Assembly (NCBI GenBank): GCA_021802375.1
Contig: JAKAAL010000175.1
Location: 1 to 7,588, forward strand
Reading direction: 5' to 3'
Source of the DNA: Bacillota bacterium
GTDB lineage: Bacteria; Bacillota_E; Sulfobacillia; Sulfobacillales; Sulfobacillaceae
DNA length: 7,588 nt
Numbering within the stretch: the stretch's first letter is position 1; the number at the start of each line of letters is the position of its first letter. The notes beneath the pieces were generated by a model. The model did not search any database, was not told the origin of the DNA, and saw only the letters and a program-made list of their open reading frames with translations. Both the position numbers and the translations under genes were made by a program. Positions 1 through 5,982 of this stretch are shown here, piece after piece.

Positions 1-36
1 GCATTAAAAAACTTGTCCGCCTTGAAATCGAGCTAA
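1..36 (+). CDS. possible 3' tail of an upstream gene (partial)
   Basis: The first 36 bases read in frame 1 as ALKNLSALKSS followed by a TAA stop at 34-36, without interruption. The stop lies 16 bases before the serS start codon, a spacing typical of adjacent genes in one operon. Only eleven residues are visible and they match no family I recognise. An open stretch of this length can also occur by chance, so the call rests mainly on position. Confidence 0.3.
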   Translation, partial: ALKNLSALKSS

Positions 37-52
37 GCTGGAGGAATACACG

Positions 53-1321
53 ATGCTAGACGTTCGGCGAATTCGCGAAACTCCTCAAGAGGTCAAAGAC
101 CTTTTGGCGATGAAAGGCGGTCAATATGCCATTGACCGTATCGTCGAGGTCGACAAAGATCGGCGTCGGATCCTCGTCGACATGGAGAATCTGAAGGCCC
201 TTCGAAACCGAGTGTCACAAGAAATAGCCGACTTGAGACGCCAGCGCCAGGAAGCCGAACCGAAGATCCTGGAGATGCGTCAGGTGGGGGAAGAGATTTC
301 TCGCTTGGAGCAAATTTTGGCGGAACAAAGTAGTGAACTGATGGAGTTGTTGTGGGCTACGCCAAATACGCCGCTAGCCAAGGTGCCACCGGGACAAGAT
401 GCCGAGTTTAACCAGGAAGTCTATCAATTTGGCCAGGTGCCCGCCTTTGACTTCGATCCCTTGCCCCATTGGGAGATAGGCGAGCGCCTGGGTATTTTAG
501 ATTTTGAACGTGCACATAAAATTACTGGATCGCGCTTTAGTGTTCTGAAGTCTTCGGGTGCTAAACTTTCTCGAGCCTTGACCAACTTTATGTTGGACCA
601 TGCTGGCAGTCGGGGATATGAGGAAGTGTTGCCTCCGAGTTTGGCCAACCGGGATTCGTTAATAGGTACGGGCCAGTTTCCTAAGTTTGAGGAAGATGTA
701 TTTCGCGTAGAACCCCATGAACTGTTTCTCATCCCGACCGCAGAAGTGCCTTTGACCAATCTCCATCGGCAAGAAATCCTGGACGAGGCACAGCTTCCGA
801 AAAAATATGTGGCCGCGACCTCATGCTTTCGGTCAGAGGCGGGAGCTGCCGGTCGTGACACCCGTGGTCTTATCCGCCAACACCAATTTGAAAAAGTGGA
901 GTTAGTTCAGGTTGTGCGGCCACAAGATTCTGAGCAAGCCTTGGAAACGATGCGACGCGATGCCGAAACGGTGTTGGAGGATCTGGAATTGCCTTTTCGC
1001 ACGGTGCTGCTATGTGGAGGAGATATGGGCTTTAGTCAAGCGATGACCTATGATATCGAGGTGTGGCTGCCAAGCTATGGCCGTTACGTGGAGATTTCCT
1101 CCGTCAGCTCGATGACGGATTATCAAGCCCGGCGCTCGGAAATTCGCTACCGCCCTCAAGGTACTCGAAAGGCCGAGTTGGTACACACGCTCAACGGCAG
1201 TGCTCTAGCCCTTGGGCGAACGATTGCCGCGATTTTGGAAAACTATCAGACCAAGGAAGGTTCTGTCCGAATTCCTGAGTTGCTACATCCTTATCTTGGC
1301 ATGCAAGTGATTTCATCGTAA
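53..1321 (+). CDS. serS: seryl-tRNA synthetase
   Basis: Cytoplasmic class II aminoacyl-tRNA synthetase that charges tRNA-Ser with serine using ATP. The 422-residue length is normal for bacterial SerRS. Residues about 1-110 form the N-terminal long helical arm (many K/R/E/Q, heptad-like, about 30-100), which contacts the long variable arm of tRNA-Ser. The catalytic core follows: motif 1 region near 185-215 (GYEEVLPPSLANRDSL), TAEVPLTN at 229-236, motif 2 with CFRSEAGAAGRDTRGLIRQH at 258-277, and motif 3 with HTLNGSALALGRT at 378-390. The ATG at 53 is preceded by GGAGGA at 40-45 with a 7-base spacer, which fixes the start. Two tRNA-Ser genes, its own substrates, lie directly downstream. One small oddity: the usual SSCS before the DFQARR-like segment reads SSVS (349-352), with DYQARR after it. 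No T-box leader can be assessed because the upstream region is outside the window. Confidence 0.98.
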   Translation: MLDVRRIRETPQEVKDLLAMKGGQYAIDRIVEVDKDRRRILVDMENLKALRNRVSQEIADLRRQRQEAEPKILEMRQVGEEISRLEQILAEQSSELMELLWATPNTPLAKVPPGQDAEFNQEVYQFGQVPAFDFDPLPHWEIGERLGILDFERAHKITGSRFSVLKSSGAKLSRALTNFMLDHAGSRGYEEVLPPSLANRDSLIGTGQFPKFEEDVFRVEPHELFLIPTAEVPLTNLHRQEILDEAQLPKKYVAATSCFRSEAGAAGRDTRGLIRQHQFEKVELVQVVRPQDSEQALETMRRDAETVLEDLELPFRTVLLCGGDMGFSQAMTYDIEVWLPSYGRYVEISSVSSMTDYQARRSEIRYRPQGTRKAELVHTLNGSALALGRTIAAILENYQTKEGSVRIPELLHPYLGMQVISS

Positions 1322-1322
1322 G

Positions 1323-1377
1323 TCATCCACAGGATTTTCCAAAACATATCCACAACTTATGCACCAATTGTGGGTAC
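1323..1377. promoter_or_regulatory. cluster of DnaA-box-like sequences behind serS
   Basis: Four 9-mers resemble the DnaA box TTATCCACA. TCATCCACA at 1323-1331 and ATATCCACA at 1346-1354 each differ at one base. TTATGCACC at 1357-1365 differs at two. The reverse complement of TGTGGGTAC at 1369-1377 differs at two. The stretch is non-coding and AT-richer than its surroundings. It could bind DnaA, for example as a titration or regulatory site, but this is sequence resemblance only. Confidence 0.25.
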
Positions 1378-1433
1378 TTTCACAAAGCTTTCCCGATTCC
1401 ACCGCGCCTACCAAAAGGCGGTGACCGGCAAAC

Positions 1434-1463
1434 CTGGCACTTTGCATGAAAGTGCGGTAAAAT
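1434..1463 (+). promoter_or_regulatory. probable promoter of tRNA-Ser(UGA)
   Basis: A -10 like TAAAAT at 1458-1463 lies 18 bases after a -35 like CTGGCA at 1434-1439. Transcription would start near 1470, just before the mature tRNA 5' end at 1477. No convincing serS terminator with a T-run separates the two genes, only a weak hairpin at 1400-1423, so some readthrough from serS is also possible. Confidence 0.45.
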
Positions 1464-1476
1464 AGCGACGTCATCT

Positions 1477-1561
1477 GGAGGGGTAGCGTAATTGGTAACG
1501 CAGTGGTCTTGAAAACCACCGCCCTTTGGGCTTGCAGGTTCGAGTCCTGTCCCCTCCGCCA
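1477..1561 (+). tRNA. tRNA-Ser(UGA)
   Basis: Class II tRNA of 85 bases including an encoded CCA. The acceptor stem is GGAGGGG (1477-1483) paired with CCCCTCC, followed by discriminator G1558 and CCA at 1559-1561. The D stem is GCG/CGC. The anticodon stem GTGGT/ACCAC encloses loop CTTGAAA with anticodon TGA at 1510-1512. A long variable arm (GCCC-TTT-GGGC) is present, as expected for tRNA-Ser, and the T arm has loop TTCGAGT. The gene reads UCN serine codons, chiefly UCA. It sits 155 bases behind serS. Confidence 0.97.
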
Positions 1562-1762
1562 GACGATATTCGGTCAGGGTGGTGGCGATCGGCTAGCCAC
1601 AAAACCTCTCGTGGGGTAATCCAGAGTGTAAAATGCGGTGCCGTTAAAGAGCCAGTTTGATAAAGTGTGCTGGCGTGCATCTGGCTTGATTTCGCAAGAA
1701 AGAACAGACTTAAAATCCACGTCCGACGGCAATGCTTTGCCAAAACTACCATTAGCCCAGGC
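1562..1762. other. spacer between the two tRNA-Ser genes
   Basis: I see no gene here. Short open frames on the minus strand run through the complement of tRNA-Ser(UGA) and give the arginine-rich translations typical of antisense tRNA reading, so they are not supported. No clear rho-independent terminator with a T-run follows the first tRNA. Confidence 0.5.
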
Positions 1763-1792
1763 TTGCGTGGCTCTTGGATTCTATGTTAGGAT
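1763..1792 (+). promoter_or_regulatory. probable promoter of the tRNA-Ser(GCU)/tRNA-Arg(ACG) pair
   Basis: A -35 like TTGCGT (1763-1768) is followed after 18 bases by TAGGAT (1787-1792). The predicted start near 1799 is about 7 bases before the 5' end of tRNA-Ser(GCU). The two downstream tRNAs are only 12 bases apart and share one terminator, so one transcript is likely. Confidence 0.5.
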
Positions 1793-1805
1793 AACGTGTG
1801 CCGTT

Positions 1806-1897
1806 GGAGGGATACTCAAGTTGGCCGAAGAGGACGGTTTGCTAAACCGTTAGTAGGTGAAAACCTAGCGTGGGTTCGAATCCCACTCCCTCCGCCA
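1806..1897 (+). tRNA. tRNA-Ser(GCU)
   Basis: Class II tRNA of 92 bases with encoded CCA. Acceptor stem GGAGGGA (1806-1812) pairs with TCCCTCC, then G1894 and CCA at 1895-1897. The anticodon stem ACGGT/ACCGT holds loop TTGCTAA with anticodon GCT at 1841-1843, reading AGC/AGU serine codons. The variable arm TAGGT-GAAA-ACCTA forms a 5-bp stem, the identity feature recognised by the SerRS helical arm. The T arm GTGGG/CCCAC is perfect, with loop TTCGAAT. Confidence 0.98.
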
Positions 1898-1909
1898 TCG
1901 TGTTTGTAT

Positions 1910-1985
<76 letters not shown>

Positions 1986-1988
1986 TAT

Positions 1989-2021
1989 AAACCCCGCATC
2001 CTGCAAGGGATCCGGGGTTTT
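1989..2021 (+). terminator. rho-independent terminator of the tRNA operon
   Basis: Stem 1989-2001 pairs with 2008-2020 (12 base pairs, with a single C-C mismatch at 1997/2012) around the loop TGCAAG, and ends in a TTTT run at 2018-2021. It starts four bases after the tRNA-Arg CCA end, so it closes the tRNA transcript. Confidence 0.85.
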
Positions 2022-2040
2022 CCTGTGCTCTTCCATCCCG

Positions 2041-2152
2041 GCGAAAACCACCCACGTTATAGCGGAGACCACCCTTGCACTAGTCCCCTTACCCCTGCCT
2101 ATTCGTGGATATTTTATGGGTGGACCCGATGGCTCAGGCCCACCCACGCTAT
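2041..2152. repeat. short tandem and inverted repeats, possible insertion sequence end (IS21-like remnant)
   Basis: GCGAAAACCACCC at 2041-2053 recurs as GCGGAGACCACCC at 2062-2074, two mismatches and exactly 21 bases apart. CCACCCACG(T/C)TAT occurs at 2048-2060 and again at 2140-2152. TGGGTGGaCC at 2117-2126 pairs with GGcCCACCCA at 2137-2146 as a hairpin with one mismatch. Repeats spaced about two helical turns are typical of transposase-binding ends of IS21-family elements, and the GATGGCTCAGG stretch between the hairpin arms recalls such ends. No transposase gene is present, so at most this is a relic. Confidence 0.3.
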
Positions 2153-2620
2153 CACCCACACAGACACCACCGCGCTAGGCTCCGATAAGCCCGTCGAAGG
2201 AAAGGCTTGGAATCAGAATGCGAATGACACCGCGACCGATAACCGATTGCCAACCGGATTCCGCAGATGCGCGATCATGGTGGCGCGGGTAAATCCCGGT
2301 CCGTCTGCAACCTGCTTGGGATCTTCGCGTGCCTCAACCGCCGTCTCCTGCTCCTCACCCCCATCCTCCTTACTCCGACGTGTACGATTAGGATTATCCA
2401 CCCGGATATCCATTTAACGCCACGTATAAGGAAATGGTTCCCAATTATGGCGGGCCTCGCCAATGAATTGCCTCTGGTGGCTCCCCAACGATCAACCGGA
2501 TGGAGCAGCCGAACGGAGGAGTATGTGCGGGAGCACCCGTCCTCCGTCCACGGCTGGTGATCGCCTATCCCGGTGCGAAAACGGTCTAGAACCATGCTGG
2601 CGTTGTGGAAGTGAAGGTTC
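2153..2620. other. stretch without a supportable gene
   Basis: Several overlapping open frames exist on both strands, but all have low-complexity or arginine/proline-rich translations, none has a good ribosome binding site, and they exclude one another. A minus-strand 66-residue frame (2213-2413) contains a faintly helix-turn-helix-like stretch, VADGPGFTRATMIAHLR, but lacks other support. The stretch looks like decayed mobile DNA. Confidence 0.45.
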
Positions 2621-2646
2621 CCCCCTAGAGCCTTTGGCTCAGGGGG
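2621..2646 (-). terminator. hairpin downstream of the SIMPL-domain gene
   Basis: CCCCCT (2621-2626) plus GAGCC (2628-2632) pair with GGCTC (2636-2640) plus AGGGGG (2641-2646). This gives 11 base pairs with one bulged A (2627) and a TTT loop. It lies 26 bases beyond the minus-strand stop codon at 2673. There is no clean T-run on the minus strand, so it may be a weak terminator or an mRNA 3'-end stabiliser. Confidence 0.5.
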
Positions 2647-2672
2647 CATTGACGGTGGCGGCACGGGCCAGA

Positions 2673-3407
2673 CTACGGCGTGGTCGCATAGGTGAGGCTG
2701 ACTGCCACCAGTTCCTGGTTGTTGCCGACGACCGGTGGGGTGATACCTAGCGAGGTGCCGGACCCGCATGCCATGGCTCCACATTGGGTACCTCCCGCAC
2801 CCTCGGTGAGGGCCAATTGCGCTCCCAGCTGACGATGGTCGGCCGCCGCCATCCGCATCGCCGTCTTCTCGGCGTTGCTCACGGCTTTGACATAAGCTGC
2901 GGCCAAAGCTTGTTGGGTGGGTCTCATCGTTACTGATGGGGTATTAATCCACACGTTTTGGATGGCGGAGTCCGTCGACACGTTGGTTTCATCCACAACC
3001 TTCTCCAACTGAGCGATTGATCTGAAAGTGACTTGCACGGTGGAGTCGGCTTGCCAACTCCCGTTTTGGTTGTTCAGATTAGGAGGGCCTTGCGTGCTGA
3101 TGGCGTTGGCACGTACTCCGGCCTTTTGCAGCCGGGCGCGGACGCTTGCCATCGCCGTGTTGAGCATCGCGGTCGTGCTTTGTACCTTCGCTGCGGTCTC
3201 TTGGAAGTTTAACTCTAACTGGGGTGGCGTGGTTTCTGTCGGCTGAGTCAAGTTCACGACCGCGAATCCGGCCACACTCAGGGTGGGGGCGCTTCCCGCT
3301 GTCAGGCGTGCGGGCTCCCGGAGTCCCATGAGCGTTGTTATACAAGCTGCCGCGGCGATACTCAAACTGGTCATCCACAGCGCTCGACGTCTTATCGTAA
3401 TCGGCAT
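2673..3407 (-). CDS. membrane-anchored SIMPL-domain (DUF541/YggE-like) protein
   Basis: Predicted 244-residue protein. Residues about 1-8 are basic (MPITIRRR) and about 9-29 are hydrophobic, giving a signal peptide or N-terminal membrane anchor, so the rest is probably extracytoplasmic. The SIMPL domain starts with TLSVAGFAVV near residue 43. It contains the helical part TQQALAAAYVKAVSNAEK in the C-terminal half and ends with the beta strand VAVSLTYATTP, as in YggE-type proteins. Their biochemical function is unsettled; reported roles include stress tolerance and oligomeric channel-like assemblies. The ATG at 3407 is chosen because GAGGAGGT (3415-3422) precedes it by 7 bases. A TTG 21 bases upstream overlaps that ribosome binding site and is unlikely. 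Two cysteines in QCGAMACGSG near the C-terminus are unusual and might form a disulfide. No obvious operon partner. It may be element cargo or native DNA. Confidence 0.82.
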   Translation of the reverse strand: MPITIRRRALWMTSLSIAAAACITTLMGLREPARLTAGSAPTLSVAGFAVVNLTQPTETTPPQLELNFQETAAKVQSTTAMLNTAMASVRARLQKAGVRANAISTQGPPNLNNQNGSWQADSTVQVTFRSIAQLEKVVDETNVSTDSAIQNVWINTPSVTMRPTQQALAAAYVKAVSNAEKTAMRMAAADHRQLGAQLALTEGAGGTQCGAMACGSGTSLGITPPVVGNNQELVAVSLTYATTP

Positions 3408-3529
3408 GACTTTGACCTCCTCTAACAAGTTCCGACGGACGACGATATCTGGATTCGATCGCGCGTAACCCCCACATATTGGGCTGCACCCTGATCATTG
3501 GAGGGCCCCCGAATTGGGGCATGGACGTC

Positions 3530-4190
3530 TCCTCTCGGTTTCGGTGACCGAAGCCTTCCAATTCGGCCGCCCGAGAGCATAACGCGCTCCGCGCTCCATC
3601 GGTTACCTGCGTTCTGAAAAAAACCTTGCCCGGAGTCCGCGATTTCGATGGCAGCTTAAGGCACATTCGGGGGCGATTGCGCCCGCTTATGCAGCGCTCG
3701 CCGCCAGGGGTGCACCGATTTACGAGAATGGTATTGGGTGTCGCGATATGATTCGGATGGCCATGCACTGGAATGCACCTGTACGCCAGGAAGGCAGTCG
3801 AAACTAAGGGCAGTAGTCCAAAAACGTGGCGGGGCTGGGCGAATCGCCGGGCCAGGGCAGCGCCGACATCGGGGGCATATAGGGGTGAGTGTGCTGCAAC
3901 GGGAACGTTGGCGCGGCCGATTCGGGTACTGCCACCTGACCGGGCGTTCGACCGGAGAAGCTCCACCGGGTACTCGGGAGAGGGGAGGCGGGGCGCAACG
4001 CGCCGCCTCATGAGGTAATAGGCCCAGGAACTTCAACGGCTCAAGGCTCCTCCCGTGGAGAAAAAACACCAGAATGAAACGCCGATAGGGAAAAGGGTGG
4101 GGAAAGGCGGTCACCTTCCACCCTCCACCATACCTCGGTGAAGCGTTAACGACCCGCCCTAGCGGACTCCGCCCCTATCCTTTCCCTATG
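3530..4190. other. 660-base stretch without a supportable gene
   Basis: Open frames on both strands overlap each other and have shadow-like compositions rich in R, P, S and G. A plus-strand frame around 3568-3808 has a more protein-like texture (for example APAYAALAARGAPIYENG) but no start or ribosome binding site, so it could be a decayed fragment. A GC-rich hairpin lies at 3985-4009 (GAGGC, two bulged bases, GGCGC, loop AAC, then GCGCC and GCCTC) without a T-run. Confidence 0.45.
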
Positions 4191-4215
4191 GGCGGTGGTG
4201 CTTTAAATGAATCTG

Positions 4216-4264
4216 GACCCAGGTTACAAACGTTACGGGGATGTAACCGGTTTGTAACTGGGTC
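4216..4264. repeat. 49-bp imperfect palindrome, candidate recombinase site
   Basis: GACCCA (4216-4221) pairs with TGGGTC (4259-4264), GTTACAAAC (4223-4231) with GTTTGTAAC (4250-4258), and GTTAC (4232-4236) with GTAAC (4243-4247) around the loop GGGGAT. This gives 20 base pairs in total, with one bulged G and two bulged bases on the other arm. It holds four of the nine GTAAC/GTTAC motifs found upstream of the serine recombinase, so it is the best candidate for a binding subsite. Confidence 0.6.
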
Positions 4265-4296
4265 AATCCCTGGCCCCGTGCGGCGTTCCGGGATCC

Positions 4297-4310
4297 GGTT
4301 ACAACGTTAC
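4297..4310. repeat. second GTTAC motif pair (candidate subsite)
   Basis: GGTTAC at 4297-4302 and CGTTAC at 4305-4310 form GTTAC-AAC-GTTAC. This nearly repeats GTTAC-AAAC-GTTAC within the 4216-4264 palindrome. The two lie about 75 bases apart in the same orientation. Confidence 0.5.
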
Positions 4311-4334
4311 GCCATCGGATACCCCACGCGATCT

Positions 4335-4408
4335 AAAAAACCCGCGCACTCAGTCCCTTTTCCTTTCTCTACGGGCTGTTTCAGAGCGAGCGCGTGCGGG
4401 GATTTTTT
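4335..4408. repeat. inverted repeat with A6 and T6 ends
   Basis: AAAAAACCCGCGCAC (4335-4349) pairs with GTGCGGGGATTTTTT (4394-4408) at 13 of 15 positions, with a 44-base loop. The T6 end on either strand would suit a bidirectional terminator, but the loop is long. It could also insulate the recombinase promoter from upstream transcription or form part of the recombination site. Confidence 0.45.
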
Positions 4409-4438
4409 AAAAATGAAAGCCTATCGAGATCCTGCCAC

Positions 4439-4489
4439 TTCGTAACCGGACCCCGCACGCATACTATCATGCGGGGTCCATCGGTTACG
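4439..4489 (+). promoter_or_regulatory. palindrome overlapping the putative promoter of the serine recombinase
   Basis: CGTAACCG (4441-4448) pairs with CGGTTACG (4482-4489), and GACCCCGCA (4449-4457) with TGCGGGGTC (4470-4478). That is 17 base pairs with a 3-base bulge (CAT, 4479-4481) and a 12-base loop. Inside it lies a possible promoter, TTCGTA (4439-4444), 17 bases, TACTAT (4462-4467). A recombinase binding this palindrome would cover its own promoter, as resolvases do at res sites. The autoregulation is inferred. Confidence 0.5.
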
Positions 4490-4493
4490 CTCC

Positions 4494-4510
4494 GGTTATG
4501 GGGTGTAACC
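4494..4510. repeat. GGTTA/TAACC inverted pair next to the recombinase start
   Basis: GGTTA (4494-4498) and TAACC (4506-4510) form a spaced inverted pair, the last in the series before the recombinase ribosome binding site. It continues the motif series of the upstream palindromes. Confidence 0.4.
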
Positions 4511-4534
4511 TTACCAACGGAAAGGACGTGGCGT

Positions 4535-5176
4535 ATGATGCGCATGGCCCTCTATGCCCGAGTCAGTACCCGCGACAAAGATCCGAATCCCGAAACCCAA
4601 CTGTTGCGCTTGCGGCAGTTTGTCGGGCAGCATCCCGACGGGCACATTGCACAGATCTACATCGATCAGGCCAGCGCGAATAACCTGCTGCATCGTACCG
4701 CGTGGCGGCAGTTGCAAGACGACACGATTCAGCATCGATTCGATGCCGTGCTGGTCTTTAAGTTGGGCCGTGCCTTCCGGTCGGTTAAAAATATGCGTGA
4801 CATGCTCAACGTTTGGGACCCGCTCTCGATTGGCTTTCTCAGTGCGCAAGAAGGGTTTGATACCACCACGGCGCTCGGCCGACTGCTCCTCAACCTCTTG
4901 GCCAGCCTGGCCGAATTTGAGCTAGAGACCATTCGCGAACGGGTGAAAGCCGGCATCGACCGGGCGAAGCAAGCAGGAAAGACCATTGGGCGGCGGGCCA
5001 TCACCGACGACCCCGATCACTGGAGCCACGTGCAGGCTGCCGTCGGCGCCATCCAGGTGGGGGAATGGAGCTACCGAAAGGCCGCAAAGAAATACGGCGT
5101 CAGTGTGTCCAGTATTCAGCGAGCCATGCCCCAAGCGTCCCGGTCGGGGTGTATCAAAAATGGGGTGAAATTCTGA
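4535..5176 (+). CDS. small serine recombinase (resolvase/invertase family)
   Basis: Predicted 213-residue DNA resolvase/invertase that would cut and rejoin DNA through a serine-DNA intermediate. The N-terminal catalytic domain carries YARVST with nucleophile Ser11 and Arg9, an acidic strand end IYID (41-44), and KLGRAFRS (76-83), whose Arg79 and Arg82 match the catalytic arginines. SAQEGFDTTTALGRL is followed by the long E-helix, about residues 113-145. A short C-terminal DNA-binding domain contains a helix-turn-helix, YRKAAKKYGVSVSSIQRAM, at 180-198. The length is in the usual range for Tn3-type resolvases and Hin-type invertases. The ATG at 4535 is chosen for its spacing from GGAAAGGA (4519-4526); ATG codons at 4538 and 4544 are alternatives. 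The reading frame stays open upstream, but that part overlaps the palindromes and encodes nothing recognisable. The likely role is resolution, inversion or stabilisation of the surrounding element; a palindrome-rich stretch immediately upstream is the probable target. Confidence 0.9.
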   Translation: MMRMALYARVSTRDKDPNPETQLLRLRQFVGQHPDGHIAQIYIDQASANNLLHRTAWRQLQDDTIQHRFDAVLVFKLGRAFRSVKNMRDMLNVWDPLSIGFLSAQEGFDTTTALGRLLLNLLASLAEFELETIRERVKAGIDRAKQAGKTIGRRAITDDPDHWSHVQAAVGAIQVGEWSYRKAAKKYGVSVSSIQRAMPQASRSGCIKNGVKF

Positions 5177-5258
5177 GCCCTGCAACCCGCATTCCTACGT
5201 CCCATCGGCCAGCCAAACCGCTATGTTCAAAACGAAGTCGTTCGGGGTACGGGAAAAT

Positions 5259-5299
5259 TTGCGCGACAGCAATCAAATGATATCATTTGGTAATACTAT
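5259..5299 (+). promoter_or_regulatory. hicAB promoter with 16-bp palindromic operator
   Basis: CAAATGATATCATTTG (5274-5289) is a perfect palindrome. It abuts -10 candidates TAATAC (5291-5296, preceded by TG and one base, as in extended -10 elements) and TACTAT (5294-5299). A further option is TTGCGC (5259-5264) with TATCAT (5281-5286) inside the palindrome. HicB proteins with a ribbon-helix-helix domain repress their own operons, so the palindrome is the likely operator. Confidence 0.65.
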
Positions 5300-5305
5300 A
5301 GAGGT

Positions 5306-5572
5306 ATGAACTCTCAACAACGACGTATCTTGGAGAAAGTCTTTAATGACCCTGTGCGGTCAGATATCCTGTGGGCCGACATTGAATCCTTGTTACGTGC
5401 TTGTGGAGCCGAAATTACCGAAGGGCAAGGATCTCGCGTTCGTGTGGCATTAAATGGTGTGCGAGCGGTTTTCCATCGACCACATCCTCGACCAGAAACA
5501 GATAAAGGAGCCATCAAATCCATGAGACGATTTCTTGCAGAAGCAGGGGTGACACCAGATGATGCGGTATAA
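5306..5572 (+). CDS. hicA: HicA-family toxin
   Basis: Predicted 88-residue toxin of the HicA (YcfA-like) mRNA interferase family, which cleaves mRNA and blocks growth unless bound by HicB. The double-stranded-RNA-binding-like fold is recognisable from WADIESLLRACGAEITEGQG (23-42), GSRVRVALNG (42-51) and the signature FHRPHPRPETDKG (56-68), followed by a helix, SMRRFLAEAGV. Classical HicA has a catalytic histidine after GS; here the residue is Arg44, as I recall for the longer subfamily with FHRPHP. The ATG at 5306 matches the family N-terminus, but GAGG (5301-5304) is only one base away, too close to act as a normal ribosome binding site. Translation may therefore start on a leaderless or nearly leaderless mRNA. 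It overlaps hicB by 14 bases, so the two are translationally linked. Confidence 0.9.
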   Translation: MNSQQRRILEKVFNDPVRSDILWADIESLLRACGAEITEGQGSRVRVALNGVRAVFHRPHPRPETDKGAIKSMRRFLAEAGVTPDDAV

Positions 5573-5975
5573 GGGCTATCTTGCACGGGTAACATTCGAT
5601 GACGAAAGCGAGCTCTTTCAAGGGGAGGTGTTGAATACCCGGGATGTCATTACCTTTCAAGGGCAATCCGTTGACGAGCTTCACCGAGCTTTTCATGAAT
5701 CTGTGGAGGACTATTTAGCATTCTGTGCGCAGCGTGGAGAGAAACCGGATCCCCCTTATTCCGGAAAGTTCATGGTGCGTCTCAGCCCTGATCAACATCG
5801 CTTAGCGGTATCGGCAGCTCAGCAGGCAGAAAAAAGTTTAAATGCGTGGGTGGCCGAACGAATCAGCCGAGATGCGCAACAGGAACTCAAAACCGCTCAC
5901 GTCAAAACCCAAGGCGGGAACCTTGGATCTCCGGGATCGAACGCCCGTTCAGGGCGTCTCCTAGATGAAGATTAA
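5559..5975 (+). CDS. hicB: HicB-family antitoxin
   Basis: Predicted 138-residue antitoxin that would bind and neutralise HicA and repress the operon. The N-terminal partial RNase H-like fold (about 1-65) starts MMRYKGYLARVTFDDESELF and contains GEVLNTRDVITFQGQSVDEL and ESVEDYLAFC. The C-terminal DNA-binding ribbon-helix-helix (about 69-104) reads GKFMVRLSPDQHR and then KSLNAWVAERISR. GGGGTG (5546-5551) lies 7 bases before the ATG at 5559; the ATG at 5562 is an alternative. The C-terminal 30 residues (rich in G, S, N) are likely disordered, and their DNA contains a perfect hairpin, ACGCCC/GGGCGT (5941-5957). The gene ends close to a hairpin shared with a convergent minus-strand gene. Confidence 0.92.
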   Translation: MMRYKGYLARVTFDDESELFQGEVLNTRDVITFQGQSVDELHRAFHESVEDYLAFCAQRGEKPDPPYSGKFMVRLSPDQHRLAVSAAQQAEKSLNAWVAERISRDAQQELKTAHVKTQGGNLGSPGSNARSGRLLDED

Positions 5976-5982
5976 AATACTA

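Noticed and set aside
424..861. 145-residue minus-strand open frame inside serS
   Set aside because: It is antisense to conserved SerRS coding sequence and has no ribosome binding site or family features.
1471..1752. 93-residue minus-strand frame with GGDRTRTCKPKG-type sequence
   Set aside because: This is the well-known artefact of reading the complement of a tRNA gene as protein.
3079..3522. Minus-strand frame starting MPQFGGPP at 3522, with GAGAGGAG in front
   Set aside because: The ribosome binding site looks good, but the frame runs out of phase through the SIMPL gene and the translation is rich in R, P, H and G like a shadow. A short leader peptide cannot be excluded but has no further support.
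3656..4114. 152-residue minus-strand open frame
   Set aside because: It overlaps other equally long frames on both strands in high-GC DNA, and has no recognisable domain and no ribosome binding site.
4083..4190. TAGGGAAA / TTTCCCTA inverted match flanking about 80 bases
   Set aside because: Only eight bases match cleanly, in low-complexity purine/pyrimidine runs; there is no accompanying gene or duplication.
4394..4534. 47-codon N-terminal extension of the serine recombinase from a GTG
   Set aside because: It runs across the palindromes and the putative promoter, encodes nothing found in the family, and the internal ATG at 4535 has the ribosome binding site and matches the usual N-terminus.
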